From: DATKWD01 sp035529695
GTDB taxonomy: Bacteria > Actinomycetota > Acidimicrobiia > Acidimicrobiales > Salinilacustritrichaceae
Direction: 5' to 3'
Assembly: GCA_035529695.1 (NCBI GenBank)
Contig: DATKWD010000061.1
Location: 1-64,000, forward strand
Length of the DNA: 64,000 nt
The position numbers and the translations under genes were made by a program. Shown here in pieces: positions 25,577 through 35,861 of the stretch (the stretch's first letter is position 1; every line of letters begins with the position of its first letter). Below the pieces are notes generated by a model. That model did no database searches and was not told the origin of the DNA. It saw only the letters and a program-made list of their open reading frames with translations.

Positions 25577-26155
25577 ATGCGCTCTTCGTGGCCTGCTCGA
25601 TTCGGAATCCACATCGTCTCGGGCGTCGTCCTCGGGATCGGCGTGGCGGCCCTGATCGACGCCGAACTCGGCGTCGCCCCCTACGACGTGCTGACCACGG
25701 GGGTCGCAGCGTTCTTCGGGATCTCGGTCGGCGTCTCGCTGATGGCCTGCGGCGCGGGCCTCACCGTCATGGCCATCGTGCTCGGACGACGCCCGTCGGT
25801 CGGCACCATCGTTGCGCTCGTCGTGGTCGGGATCTCGGTGAACGTGGCCCTCGCCACCTTCACCACGCCACAGACGCTCCGGGTTCAGATCGTGATGGCG
25901 TTCTTCGGCGCAGTCGCAACCCTCATCGGCATCACCGGCACGATCGTGAGCGAGGCAGGCGAAGGACCGATCGAACTCTTCATGCTCTCGGTCCGAGATC
26001 ACCGCGGCTGGTCGGTGCGGTCGATTCGCATCGGCATCGAAGTCACCAACGTGGGGGTCGGCTGGCTCCTCGGAGGTGACGTCGGCATCGTGACCGTGTT
26101 GTACGCGTTGGCCATCGGACCGGCACTCCACACCTCACTCGCCCGATTCGAATAG
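25577..26155 (+). CDS. YczE/YyaS-like integral membrane protein
   Basis: About 193 residues with five hydrophobic segments. The first cytoplasmic loop carries LGVAPYDVLTTGVAAFFGISVG, and GEGPIELFML lies between later helices, matching the YczE/YitT-like membrane family of unknown transport role. GTG at 25571 two codons upstream is an alternative start; no ribosome binding site separates them. Confidence 0.75.
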   Translation: MRSSWPARFGIHIVSGVVLGIGVAALIDAELGVAPYDVLTTGVAAFFGISVGVSLMACGAGLTVMAIVLGRRPSVGTIVALVVVGISVNVALATFTTPQTLRVQIVMAFFGAVATLIGITGTIVSEAGEGPIELFMLSVRDHRGWSVRSIRIGIEVTNVGVGWLLGGDVGIVTVLYALAIGPALHTSLARFE

Positions 26156-26208
26156 TCGGCTCCGCCCGAGTCGAACCCGTTGCAGCCGTCGGTTGCGTAA
26201 CCTCGTTC

Positions 26209-26721
26209 ATGGCCGGCCGCACCAAGATCCTGTCCGTTCTCGCCTCCGAGCGCGAAGAACTCGAGCGACGCTACCGAGCGTTCGGGCCCGACGAGGTCGA
26301 TCGGCCGTGCACCGAGTCGGAGTCCGAGGACGGGTCGCCTTGGACTCCCAAGGACCATCTCGCCCACCTGCTGCGCATCGAGGAGGCGTTCCTCGCCATG
26401 GCGAAGCGAACCGTCGAAGGCCACGACAAGCCGCTCGACTTCGGCGCCACCGAACCGGCCGACGTGATCAAACAGGTGCACGACGACAACGAGGCCCACG
26501 TCCGAGGCCTCGCTGCGAAATCGGTCGGCGAACTCCTCGACGAGCTCGCCGAGGCTCGGACCGCCACGGTGTCGTTCATCGAGACCCTCGATGACAGCCA
26601 GCTCACTCAGTCGATCCCCGGCGCCCCCTGGGGCGATGGCAGCATCGGAGGCGTGCTCATGGCCAACGCAGGCCACGAGAAGATGCACCTTCACTGGGTC
26701 GACGAGGGCCTCGCCAGCTGA
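26209..26721 (+). CDS. DinB-like / maleylpyruvate-isomerase-type helical protein
   Basis: 170 residues, mostly helical. Histidines in PKDHLAHLLRIEE and in HEKMHLHWVDEG, spaced as in DinB-like four-helix bundles, would bind one metal ion. Such proteins often act as thiol-dependent (mycothiol or bacillithiol) S-transferases. The substrate is unknown. TAACCT at 26198-26203 ends 5 nt before the ATG, a leaderless-type start. It ends 26 bp before the convergent nrdJ stop. Confidence 0.7.
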   Translation: MAGRTKILSVLASEREELERRYRAFGPDEVDRPCTESESEDGSPWTPKDHLAHLLRIEEAFLAMAKRTVEGHDKPLDFGATEPADVIKQVHDDNEAHVRGLAAKSVGELLDELAEARTATVSFIETLDDSQLTQSIPGAPWGDGSIGGVLMANAGHEKMHLHWVDEGLAS

Positions 26722-26747
26722 ATCCCGAAGTCCGCCGTTGGGCGAGG

Positions 26748-29591
<2,844 letters not shown>

Positions 29592-29649
29592 GTGATGCCT
29601 CTGTTCGTGTCGTGGGTGCCGTCGGTCGGGGGCGCAGATTCGAGCGAAT

Positions 29650-29665
29650 CCACAAGGTCTTGTGG
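29650..29665. promoter_or_regulatory. NrdR box, leader-proximal
   Basis: CCACAAG-gt-CTTGTGG is a perfect 16-bp palindrome of the size and shape of NrdR boxes (AT-centred ACAC-type halves in other bacteria). It lies in the nrdJ 5' leader, 59 bp before the start codon and 42 bp from the second box. Confidence 0.7.
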
Positions 29666-29691
29666 TTGCCGCGATGGTCCACGGTCCCCCA

Positions 29692-29707
29692 CCACAAGAT
29701 GTGGGAT
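29692..29707. promoter_or_regulatory. NrdR box, at the transcription start
   Basis: CCACAAGATGTGGGAT shares its first seven bases and the TGTGG core with the other box but is less symmetrical. It begins 42 bp from it, exactly four helical turns, so bound NrdR oligomers would face the same side. It covers the predicted transcription start of nrdJ. Confidence 0.6.
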
Positions 29708-29709
29708 GC

Positions 29710-29739
29710 ATTACAGCATTGAAATTACACCCGTGTCAA
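29710..29739 (-). promoter_or_regulatory. nrdJ promoter
   Basis: On the bottom strand TTGACA (29739-29734), an 18-bp spacer and TGTAAT (29715-29710). The -35 is a perfect consensus match and the -10 matches five of six, the best sigma-70 promoter I see in the window. Transcription would begin near 29703, inside the distal NrdR box. Confidence 0.75.
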
Positions 29740-29927
29740 CGGCTGACGGAACACGAACGAGCAGGTCAGAGGGGGTTCGCGAAAACTCGCACCCGAAATG
29801 CACGAGCACACGAATCCTCATTGGATCGGTTCAGCCCACCACAGACCTTCGGAACCACTTCCGGACTATGCCGCTCCCTCGGTTCCGCCAGCCATTGCCA
29901 CGAGGGTCGAACGTAGACAAGTTCGCC

Positions 29928-30011
29928 TGTGGATCGCCAGAGGATGACCCTGTGTATTTCGAGTGGATTTCCGGTGGACAGCAGGTGGGTTGTGCACAGC
30001 CCTGTGGACCG
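29928..30011. promoter_or_regulatory. Cluster of DnaA-box-like nonamers upstream of nrdJ
   Basis: Within about 85 bp there are TGTGGATCG (29928), TGTGTATTT (29951), GGTGGACAG (near 29973), TTGTGCACA (29990) and TGTGGACCG (30003), each 6-8 of 9 to TGTGGAYAA. None is perfect. They lie between nrdJ and the molybdoenzyme gene. The rest of this ~430-bp gap holds the nrdJ promoter and no gene. Confidence 0.25.
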
Positions 30012-30018
30012 TCCCGCC

Positions 30019-32274
30019 TCAGCCCGCCGAGAGCGCGACCGGGATGCCGTTCAGGGCCGCCGTCCCCGAGATCGGATCGAACTGCTGATCGTCGGAGAGG
30101 AGGTTGGAGTTCACCCCGGCGTACTCGGCCGCGACCGACAGCCGCGCTCCCGGCGCTGCGTGCCCCCAGCCGTGCGGCAGGCTCACCACCCCCGGAACGA
30201 TGGCGTCGGTGACCTCGGCCGGTGCCGTGAGCGACCCGACCCTCGATTCGACCTGGACCGGGTCGCCGGTGTCGATCCCGAGCTCGGCAGCGTCGTCGGG
30301 GTGGATCTGGAGCGTGCAGCGCGGACGACCCTTCACCAGGACCTCGACGTTGTGCATCCACGAGTTGTTCGACCGCACGTGACGACGACCGACGAGAACG
30401 AATGGCTGGGCCACGGCGTCTGCGAGGCGATCACGCAACCTGCCGAGATCGGTCATGAGGACTTCGGGGGCGAGGTCGATCATGCCGTCGGGTGAACGGA
30501 GCGCCTCGGGCAGTCGTGGCTCGAGCGGACCGAGATCGATGCCATGGGGATGGCTGAGCAGGACGTCGAGGGTCAGCCCATCGGGGCGGGCGCCGAAGCC
30601 GTCGCCGTACGGACCGGTCCGCACCATGAAGTCGAGGATGCGTTCGGGCCCGCGACGGACCGACAGCTCATCGAGGATCACCTCGGCCTCGCGGCCGTAC
30701 ACCGGCGAATGCTCGTCGGCGACGCCACGTTCGACCATGGCGGCGACCATGGCGTCGTCGACGATCCCAGGGTCTCCGTCGGGGCCGAACCCCTGGAACA
30801 GCAGGGCGAGTCGGGCAAAGACCTCCCACTCGTCGAGCTGGCCATCCTCGAGCGGAAGCACCGGCGGGCTGTAGTTGGCGACATTGCGCAATGCCAGTTG
30901 GAGCAGGGCGATGTCGTAGTGCCCCTTCTGAAGCGCGCTCGGTGACGGCAGGATCACGTCGGCGTGGCGGGTCGTCTCGTTGACGTAGATGTCGACTGCG
31001 ACCATGAAGTCGAGGCTCGCCAGCGCCGCATCCAGCCGCTCGCTGTTCGGTGTCGAGAGCACAGGATTCCCCGCCACGCACACGAACGCCCGAACGCGAT
31101 CGTCGCCCGGCGTGTCGATCTCCTCGGCGAGCGCCACGACGGGGTACTCACCCAACGTCTCGGGGAGCCCGCGCACCCGGGTGGTCCTGCGGTGCAGCGT
31201 CAGGCCCCGTCCGTAGCGACCGGGTCCTCGGGTGTTCGCGGCACCCACCGCGGCCTTCGTGAACATCGCTCCGCCGGGGCGGTCGAGGTTGCCGGTCACG
31301 AGGTTGACCACGTCGACCAGCCACGAGGCCACCGTTCCGTACTCGGTGGTGGTCGTCCCGATGCGCCCGTACACACATGCCGTGGGAGCATCGGCGAGCT
31401 CGCGAGCGATGCGGGTCACGACGTCGGGGTCGAGCCCGGTGACTGCCGAGGTCGCCTCGGGCGAGAAGCCGTCCACGACCCGGGCGAGCTCGTCGACCCC
31501 CCGCACGTAGGGCTCGGCCGTACCCAGGTCGACACGTCCCTCGGCGACCAGCACATGCAACAGCGACGCGAGGAAGAAGGCGTCGCCGGCCGGGCGAATC
31601 GCCAGATGCTCGGTCGCCAGCTCGGCGGTCTCGCTCCGCCTCGGATCGACGACCACGAGCGTGCCACCCCGTGCCAGGAGAGCGTCGATGCGTCCGGGCC
31701 AGTCGGGGGCGGTTGCGAGGCTGCCGTTCGACGCGACGGGGTTGGCGCCGAGGACGATGAGATGATCGGTGCGGTCGATGTCAGGCACCGGCAGGGTGAG
31801 CACGTTTCCGAACATCAATCCGGCCGAGATCTCCTTCGGCCGCTGGTCGACGGTGCTGGCCGAGAAGAGGTTCGACGACCCGAGGCCCTTGATGAGTGCC
31901 CGGTTGTAGAGCAACCCGGCGAGGTTGTGAGCGTTGGGGTTGCCGACGTACACGGCGGCGGCATCTCGTCCGTGTGCCTCGAGCAGCGGCATCAGCCCGG
32001 ACTCGATCGCAGCGAACGCCTCGTCCCACGTCACCTCGACGAACTCGCCGTCGCGTTTCACCAACGGTCGGGTGATCCGGTCCGGGTCGGCGTGCAGTTG
32101 CCTCAGGGTCGAGCCCTTCGGGCAGATGAACCCGTGGCTGAACACGTCGAGCTGGTCACCTCGGATCCGCCGCACCACCTCGTCGACCAGTTCGATCTCG
32201 AGCCCGCACCCCGCCTCGCACAGCGGACAGGTCCTGAAGGCCGAGCGTTGGTTGGGCGCAGCGGTGTCGGTCAT
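30019..32274 (-). CDS. Molybdopterin-dependent oxidoreductase (formate dehydrogenase/nitrate reductase superfamily)
   Basis: 751 residues. Cys at 16, 19, 23 and 51 (CPLCEAGC...CPKG) bind one 4Fe-4S cluster. The long molybdopterin-guanine-dinucleotide domain follows, with the usual NPVASNG and CVAGNPVLS segments, and the C-terminal dinucleotide-binding barrel has HRR...NNSWMHN-like RRHVRSNNSWMHN and HPDDAAELGIDTGD. There is no Tat signal, so it is cytoplasmic. No electron-transfer subunit is adjacent. Reaction unknown; related proteins are annotated only as FdhA-like. Confidence 0.85.
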   Translation of the reverse strand: MTDTAAPNQRSAFRTCPLCEAGCGLEIELVDEVVRRIRGDQLDVFSHGFICPKGSTLRQLHADPDRITRPLVKRDGEFVEVTWDEAFAAIESGLMPLLEAHGRDAAAVYVGNPNAHNLAGLLYNRALIKGLGSSNLFSASTVDQRPKEISAGLMFGNVLTLPVPDIDRTDHLIVLGANPVASNGSLATAPDWPGRIDALLARGGTLVVVDPRRSETAELATEHLAIRPAGDAFFLASLLHVLVAEGRVDLGTAEPYVRGVDELARVVDGFSPEATSAVTGLDPDVVTRIARELADAPTACVYGRIGTTTTEYGTVASWLVDVVNLVTGNLDRPGGAMFTKAAVGAANTRGPGRYGRGLTLHRRTTRVRGLPETLGEYPVVALAEEIDTPGDDRVRAFVCVAGNPVLSTPNSERLDAALASLDFMVAVDIYVNETTRHADVILPSPSALQKGHYDIALLQLALRNVANYSPPVLPLEDGQLDEWEVFARLALLFQGFGPDGDPGIVDDAMVAAMVERGVADEHSPVYGREAEVILDELSVRRGPERILDFMVRTGPYGDGFGARPDGLTLDVLLSHPHGIDLGPLEPRLPEALRSPDGMIDLAPEVLMTDLGRLRDRLADAVAQPFVLVGRRHVRSNNSWMHNVEVLVKGRPRCTLQIHPDDAAELGIDTGDPVQVESRVGSLTAPAEVTDAIVPGVVSLPHGWGHAAPGARLSVAAEYAGVNSNLLSDDQQFDPISGTAALNGIPVALSAG

Positions 32275-32286
32275 CGCCTCATCGTG

Positions 32287-33042
32287 TCACCCGGGCTCCG
32301 ACGTCGCTCGGATGTAGCGACAGCACAGCTCTCCGTCGAGCTCGAGCACGTGCGCGAGTTCGAACGAGGAGGGGGCCGCCGTCTCGCCGTGTGCCAGGCG
32401 GGCGGCGTCGCCGCCGACCAACGTGGGTGCCACCGTGATGCAGACCTCGTCGACGAGTCCGGCGGCCACCAACTGGCCGTTGAGGCTCGGGCCGCCCTCG
32501 ACCAGAACGATGCCCACGCCACTCCGTCGCAGCGCTCCGAACGCCTCAGCGAGGTCGACATCACCGCTGCCGGCGGCGATGACCTCGGCGCCGGCGGCAA
32601 CGACCGCGGCGAGGCGGTCCCGGTCAGCGGTCTCGGTGGTGATCACGAGCGGTGCGCGCTCCGCCTCGGTGAACAACGGGCTCGACAGGTCGAGGTCGAT
32701 CGACCGGGTCAACACCGCGAGCCTCGGTGCCTCGGCCTGGCCGCGATCGTGCCGCATGGCCCGGATCCGCTCGCTCGGGTTCGGCGCGCCATAGGCCTCG
32801 GCCCGAACCGTCCCTGCGGCGGCGACGATCACGTCGGGGACCCCGCGAATGGCACGAAACGTCGCGCGATCACCGGCACCGCCGAGGCCCCCGCTGACGC
32901 CATCGACCGCCGTCGCCCCGTCGATCGAGGCCACCATGTTGAGCAGGATCCACGGACGGTCGGCAGGAACCTGTCGCTCGGCCGCGGCGTAGATCTCTAC
33001 GGGATCGACTGCTGCGAACCGACCCGGGAAAAGTCGTCGCAC
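32287..33042 (-). CDS. Pyrimidine reductase family protein (RibD C-terminal-like)
   Basis: 251 residues. RPWILLNMVASIDGATAVDG and GDRATFRAIRGVPDVIVAAAGTVRAEAYG, then VLVEGGPSLNGQLVAAGLVDE, are the NADPH- and substrate-binding signatures of the RibD reductase/dihydrofolate-reductase-like fold. No deaminase domain is attached, so it may be a riboflavin-pathway reductase or a paralogue with another substrate. GTG 33042 has TACGGT (33049-33054, bottom strand) 6 nt upstream, a leaderless layout. The molybdoenzyme start follows 12 bp after its stop. Confidence 0.8.
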   Translation of the reverse strand: MRRLFPGRFAAVDPVEIYAAAERQVPADRPWILLNMVASIDGATAVDGVSGGLGGAGDRATFRAIRGVPDVIVAAAGTVRAEAYGAPNPSERIRAMRHDRGQAEAPRLAVLTRSIDLDLSSPLFTEAERAPLVITTETADRDRLAAVVAAGAEVIAAGSGDVDLAEAFGALRRSGVGIVLVEGGPSLNGQLVAAGLVDEVCITVAPTLVGGDAARLAHGETAAPSSFELAHVLELDGELCCRYIRATSEPG

Positions 33043-33075
33043 GGCGCGACCGTAGCGGCCGTGCCGCGCTTCGGG

Positions 33076-33540
33076 TCAGGACTTGGGGGCCGTACGCTTC
33101 GCCAACTCGTTGATCTCGTCGGTGAAGTCGGAGATGTCATCGAAGCCCTTGTAGACGCTCGCGAATCGCAACGCGGCCACGCCGTCGAGGTCGGCGAGAC
33201 GCTCGAGCACGGCGCGGCCGACTGCCTCGCTCGGGACCTCTCCCCCACTCAGCCGGAGTTCCTCTTCGACCTGATCGACGAGTTGTTCGACTGCGGCGCC
33301 GTCGATGCTTCGGCCCTTCGCAGCAAGCGACACGCCGACCTCGACCTTCTGACGGTCGAATGGCTGGACCACGCCGCCCCGCTTGAGGATCGTCAGCGGC
33401 GCCTCTTCGATGCGCTCGAAGGTCGTGAAGCGGCGTCGACAGGACAAACACTCTCGACGGCGACGGATCGCCGTGGCGTCGTCGGACGCGCGTGAATCGA
33501 CGACCTTGTCGTCGTCGTCTCCGCACGCCGGGCATCGCAC
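33076..33540 (-). CDS. nrdR: Transcriptional repressor NrdR
   Basis: 154 residues from GTG 33540. The zinc ribbon is CPAC...CLSC, followed by RRRFTTFERIE, then the ATP-cone domain (LTILKRGGVVQPFDRQKVE through the conserved FASVYKGFDDISDF). NrdR senses ATP/dATP and represses ribonucleotide reductase genes; two candidate boxes lie at nrdJ in this window. TACCGT (33548-33553, bottom strand) ends 7 nt before the start. The frame remains open far upstream but crosses the LysM gene in another frame and is not used. Confidence 0.95.
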   Translation of the reverse strand: MRCPACGDDDDKVVDSRASDDATAIRRRRECLSCRRRFTTFERIEEAPLTILKRGGVVQPFDRQKVEVGVSLAAKGRSIDGAAVEQLVDQVEEELRLSGGEVPSEAVGRAVLERLADLDGVAALRFASVYKGFDDISDFTDEINELAKRTAPKS

Positions 33541-33563
33541 TCCCGAAACGGTATCGGCCCGAG

Positions 33564-33947
33564 TCAGGGCAGGACGACCCGCTGGCCGACCTGGATCGAC
33601 GCCGAGCCGTTGAGGTCGACGAGCTGATCGACCATCGACCTCGGGTCGGTCGTCGGGTCGATCTCGGACGCGATGCTCCACATCGTGTCGCCGGGCTGCA
33701 CCACGTGAACCTCGCCGACTGTGCCGGAATCGGCTCCGGCGGACCGGGCGGCACCCTGAGGAGTGACGGACAAGGCGCCGAAGGCGGCGTCGGCCACGAG
33801 TGCACCTGCGGCGAGCACCAGGCCGAGTGCCAGCAGCACCACGAGTCGCCGCAGCCGGTAATGCGGACGGCCCTGCGGCGGCGGCACGAGACGCAGCGCC
33901 GGCCGGCGGTGGGGGGTGAAGGTGGAGACGGCGACCATGGGAATCAT
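33564..33947 (-). CDS. LysM protein divergent from lexA, likely SOS cell-division inhibitor
   Basis: 127 residues: a basic cytoplasmic N-terminus, one membrane helix (VVLLALGLVLAAGALVA), then an extracytoplasmic LysM domain beginning HVVQPGDTMWSIASE that should bind peptidoglycan. ATG 33947 follows a GAGGA site. M. tuberculosis Rv2719c and Bacillus YneA, both LysM proteins divergent from lexA, block division during the SOS response; position and architecture here are the same. Five LexA boxes lie in the shared intergenic region. The role is inferred by analogy. Confidence 0.75.
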   Translation of the reverse strand: MIPMVAVSTFTPHRRPALRLVPPPQGRPHYRLRRLVVLLALGLVLAAGALVADAAFGALSVTPQGAARSAGADSGTVGEVHVVQPGDTMWSIASEIDPTTDPRSMVDQLVDLNGSASIQVGQRVVLP

Positions 33948-33998
33948 TGTCCTCGGGGGGTGTGACAGCTACGACGGGACGGCGAACGCTCGGGCTGC

Positions 33999-34050
33999 AA
34001 ACAGGTGTTCGCCAAACGCATGTTCGTGACTCTGCCACGAACGCCTGTTC
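33999..34050. promoter_or_regulatory. LexA boxes 1-3 between the LysM gene and lexA
   Basis: Three GAAC-N4-GTTC type sites: AAACAGGTGTTC (33999-34010), AAACGCATGTTC (34014-34025) and the perfect GAACGCCTGTTC (34039-34050). They are nearer the LysM start (33947) than the lexA start and are suited to control the LysM gene. Confidence 0.8.
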
Positions 34051-34061
34051 GTGGTCAAGGC

Positions 34062-34115
34062 GAACGGGTGTTTGTATTCCGGAGCCGTCGCCGGTACGGT
34101 GACGAACGCCTGTTC
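34062..34115 (+). promoter_or_regulatory. LexA boxes 4-5 and lexA promoter
   Basis: GAACGGGTGTTT (34062-34073) and the perfect GAACGCCTGTTC (34104-34115) flank a -10 box TACGGT (34095-34100). Box 5 would cover the transcription start and box 4 the -35 region, a classic autorepression layout. AAGGAGG (34126-34132) precedes the GTG start. Confidence 0.8.
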
Positions 34116-34137
34116 GAAGCCCCCCAAGGAGGCACCG

Positions 34138-34770
34138 GTGCCCAGCGCAACTCCCACCCCCCGCCAACGTGAGATCCTCGAGATGATCGAGGCGTACCTC
34201 CAGGAGCACGGCTACCCGCCCTCGGTGCGCGACATCGGTGAAGCGGTCGGCCTCAGCTCGCCTTCCACCGTCCACAGTCACCTCCAGACGCTGCAGCGGC
34301 TCGGATTCCTGCAGCGTGACCCCACCAAGCCCCGAGCGATCGAGGTCCACTTCGACCCGAATTCGGGCGCTGCGTTCGAGCGCCGACCCCACCGTCACAT
34401 CCCCCTGGTCGGCGAGGTCGCCGCGGGCACCGACGTCCTCGCCGAGGAGAACGTCGAAGAACTCCTCCCCCTTCCGGTCGACTTCACCGGTGAGGGCGAA
34501 CTGTTCATGCTCAAGGTGCGGGGCGACTCGATGGTCGACGCCGGCATCCTCGACGGCGACTTCGTCATCTGCCGGACCGAGGCGACGGCCAAGGACGGCG
34601 AGATCGTGGTGGCCGGCATCCCCGGCGAGGAGGCGACGGTCAAGACCTTCAGGCGCGAAGGGTCCGAGGTGGTGCTGGTCCCCCACAACGAGCGTCTCGA
34701 TCCACTCCGCTTCCCGGCCTCGGAGGTCCAGATCTTCGGCAAGGTCGTCACCGTCATCCGCAAGATGTGA
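34138..34770 (+). CDS. lexA: SOS repressor LexA
   Basis: 210 residues from GTG 34138, supported by AAGGAGG 5 nt upstream. A winged helix-turn-helix (TPRQREILEMIEAYLQEHGYPP, then GLSSPSTVHSHLQTL) is followed by the self-cleavage domain: an Ala-Gly cleavage site in EVAAGTDV, the catalytic Ser in VRGDSMVDAGI and the Lys in EATVKTFRR. RecA-stimulated autocleavage would release the LexA boxes seen here and at recA. The nrdR, LysM and lexA order matches mycobacteria. Confidence 0.97.
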   Translation: MPSATPTPRQREILEMIEAYLQEHGYPPSVRDIGEAVGLSSPSTVHSHLQTLQRLGFLQRDPTKPRAIEVHFDPNSGAAFERRPHRHIPLVGEVAAGTDVLAEENVEELLPLPVDFTGEGELFMLKVRGDSMVDAGILDGDFVICRTEATAKDGEIVVAGIPGEEATVKTFRREGSEVVLVPHNERLDPLRFPASEVQIFGKVVTVIRKM

Positions 34771-34801
34771 CCGACCCGCCGGGCGCCGACCCGAGCGTGC
34801 G

Positions 34802-35860
34802 TCAGTGGGTGAGGACGCCCCGCAGCACGCCCGCGCAGCGATCGAGCTGCGAACGGGTCACGTGTTCATCACGATGGTGCGCGACACGCGAGTCACCGGG
34901 ACCGAAGTTGACCGCCGGCACCCCGTGCGAGGCCAGCCGAGCCACGTCGGTCCATCCGAGCTTGGCGCGCACCTCGAGCCCTTCTCGCTCGACCATCGCC
35001 GCCACGAGCGGATGATCAGTCGCCGGCGCCGCAGCCGGCGCGCCATCGACCAGGGTGAGGGTGTCGTCGGGTCCGAGGGCAGGTGCGAGCGTCGCCTCGA
35101 CGTGGGCCAACGCCTCGTCGATCGATCGGTCGGGGGCAAAGCGGTGATTGACGGTGAGCACCGCCGAATCGGGCACGACGTTGCCCGCCACACCCCCGAC
35201 CACGCCGACAGCCTGCATCGCCTCCCGGAACGCACATCCCCCGAGCTGGGGCCGACGTTCCTCGTAGGCATCGAGGATCGCCAGGGCCGGGGCCATCCGG
35301 TGGATCGCGTTCGAGCCCATCCACGGCCGCGCCGAGTGCGCTGCCACTCCGGCGAACGCGACCTCGACACGAATGGTTCCCTGGCATCCCGCCTCGACCG
35401 TCGCATCGGTGGGTTCGCCCACGATGGCCACGTCGCCGGCCAACAGCTCGGGCGCATCGCGGTACAGCTGCGCCAGACCGTTGTGCTCGGCGGCGATCTC
35501 CTCGGCGCAGTAGATCACGTGGGTCACATCGACGGTGGGCTCGGTGATGTCGCCGGCCAACGCCAACATCACCGCCAGTGCGCCCTTCATGTCGGCCGCA
35601 CCGACGCCCCACAGCGTGTCGCCCTCGATCCGAGCCCGATCGTTGCCGTTGGGTGGGACCGTGTCACTGTGACCGACCAGGAGGAGCCGCGTCGCCCGCC
35701 CGAGCATGGTCCGGGCCACCACGTTGTCTCCGACACGGTCGACGGTCAGCCCGTCGATCGCCAGGTAGGCGGCCTCGAGGTGGTCGGCGAAGACTGCTTC
35801 CCCGAGGCTGACCGAGGCGATGTCGACCAACTCGGCGGTCGCGTCCAGCAGGTCGATCAT
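34802..35860 (-). CDS. dapE: Succinyl-diaminopimelate desuccinylase
   Basis: 352 residues, an M20-family zinc amidohydrolase: first His in VGHSDTVP, bridging Asp in GVGAADMKG, catalytic Glu pair in CAEEIAAE, Glu/Asp in VGEPTDATVEAGCQG, and the last His in VAHHRDEHV. It removes succinate from N-succinyl-LL-DAP. It begins one base after the dapD stop, so the pair is one operon. dapC and dapF lie a few kb away, supporting the DAP assignment over other M20 peptidases. Confidence 0.9.
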   Translation of the reverse strand: MIDLLDATAELVDIASVSLGEAVFADHLEAAYLAIDGLTVDRVGDNVVARTMLGRATRLLLVGHSDTVPPNGNDRARIEGDTLWGVGAADMKGALAVMLALAGDITEPTVDVTHVIYCAEEIAAEHNGLAQLYRDAPELLAGDVAIVGEPTDATVEAGCQGTIRVEVAFAGVAAHSARPWMGSNAIHRMAPALAILDAYEERRPQLGGCAFREAMQAVGVVGGVAGNVVPDSAVLTVNHRFAPDRSIDEALAHVEATLAPALGPDDTLTLVDGAPAAAPATDHPLVAAMVEREGLEVRAKLGWTDVARLASHGVPAVNFGPGDSRVAHHRDEHVTRSQLDRCAGVLRGVLTH

Positions 35861-35861
35861 G

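Noticed and set aside
29592..29710. Cobalamin riboswitch in the nrdJ leader
   Set aside because: The leader is only about 110 nt and I see no B12-box-like core; NrdR boxes explain the visible structure.
29909..29926. CGAAC-N8-GTTCG resembling a LexA box
   Set aside because: The spacer is 8 bp instead of 4, so it does not match the LexA sites found at lexA and recA.
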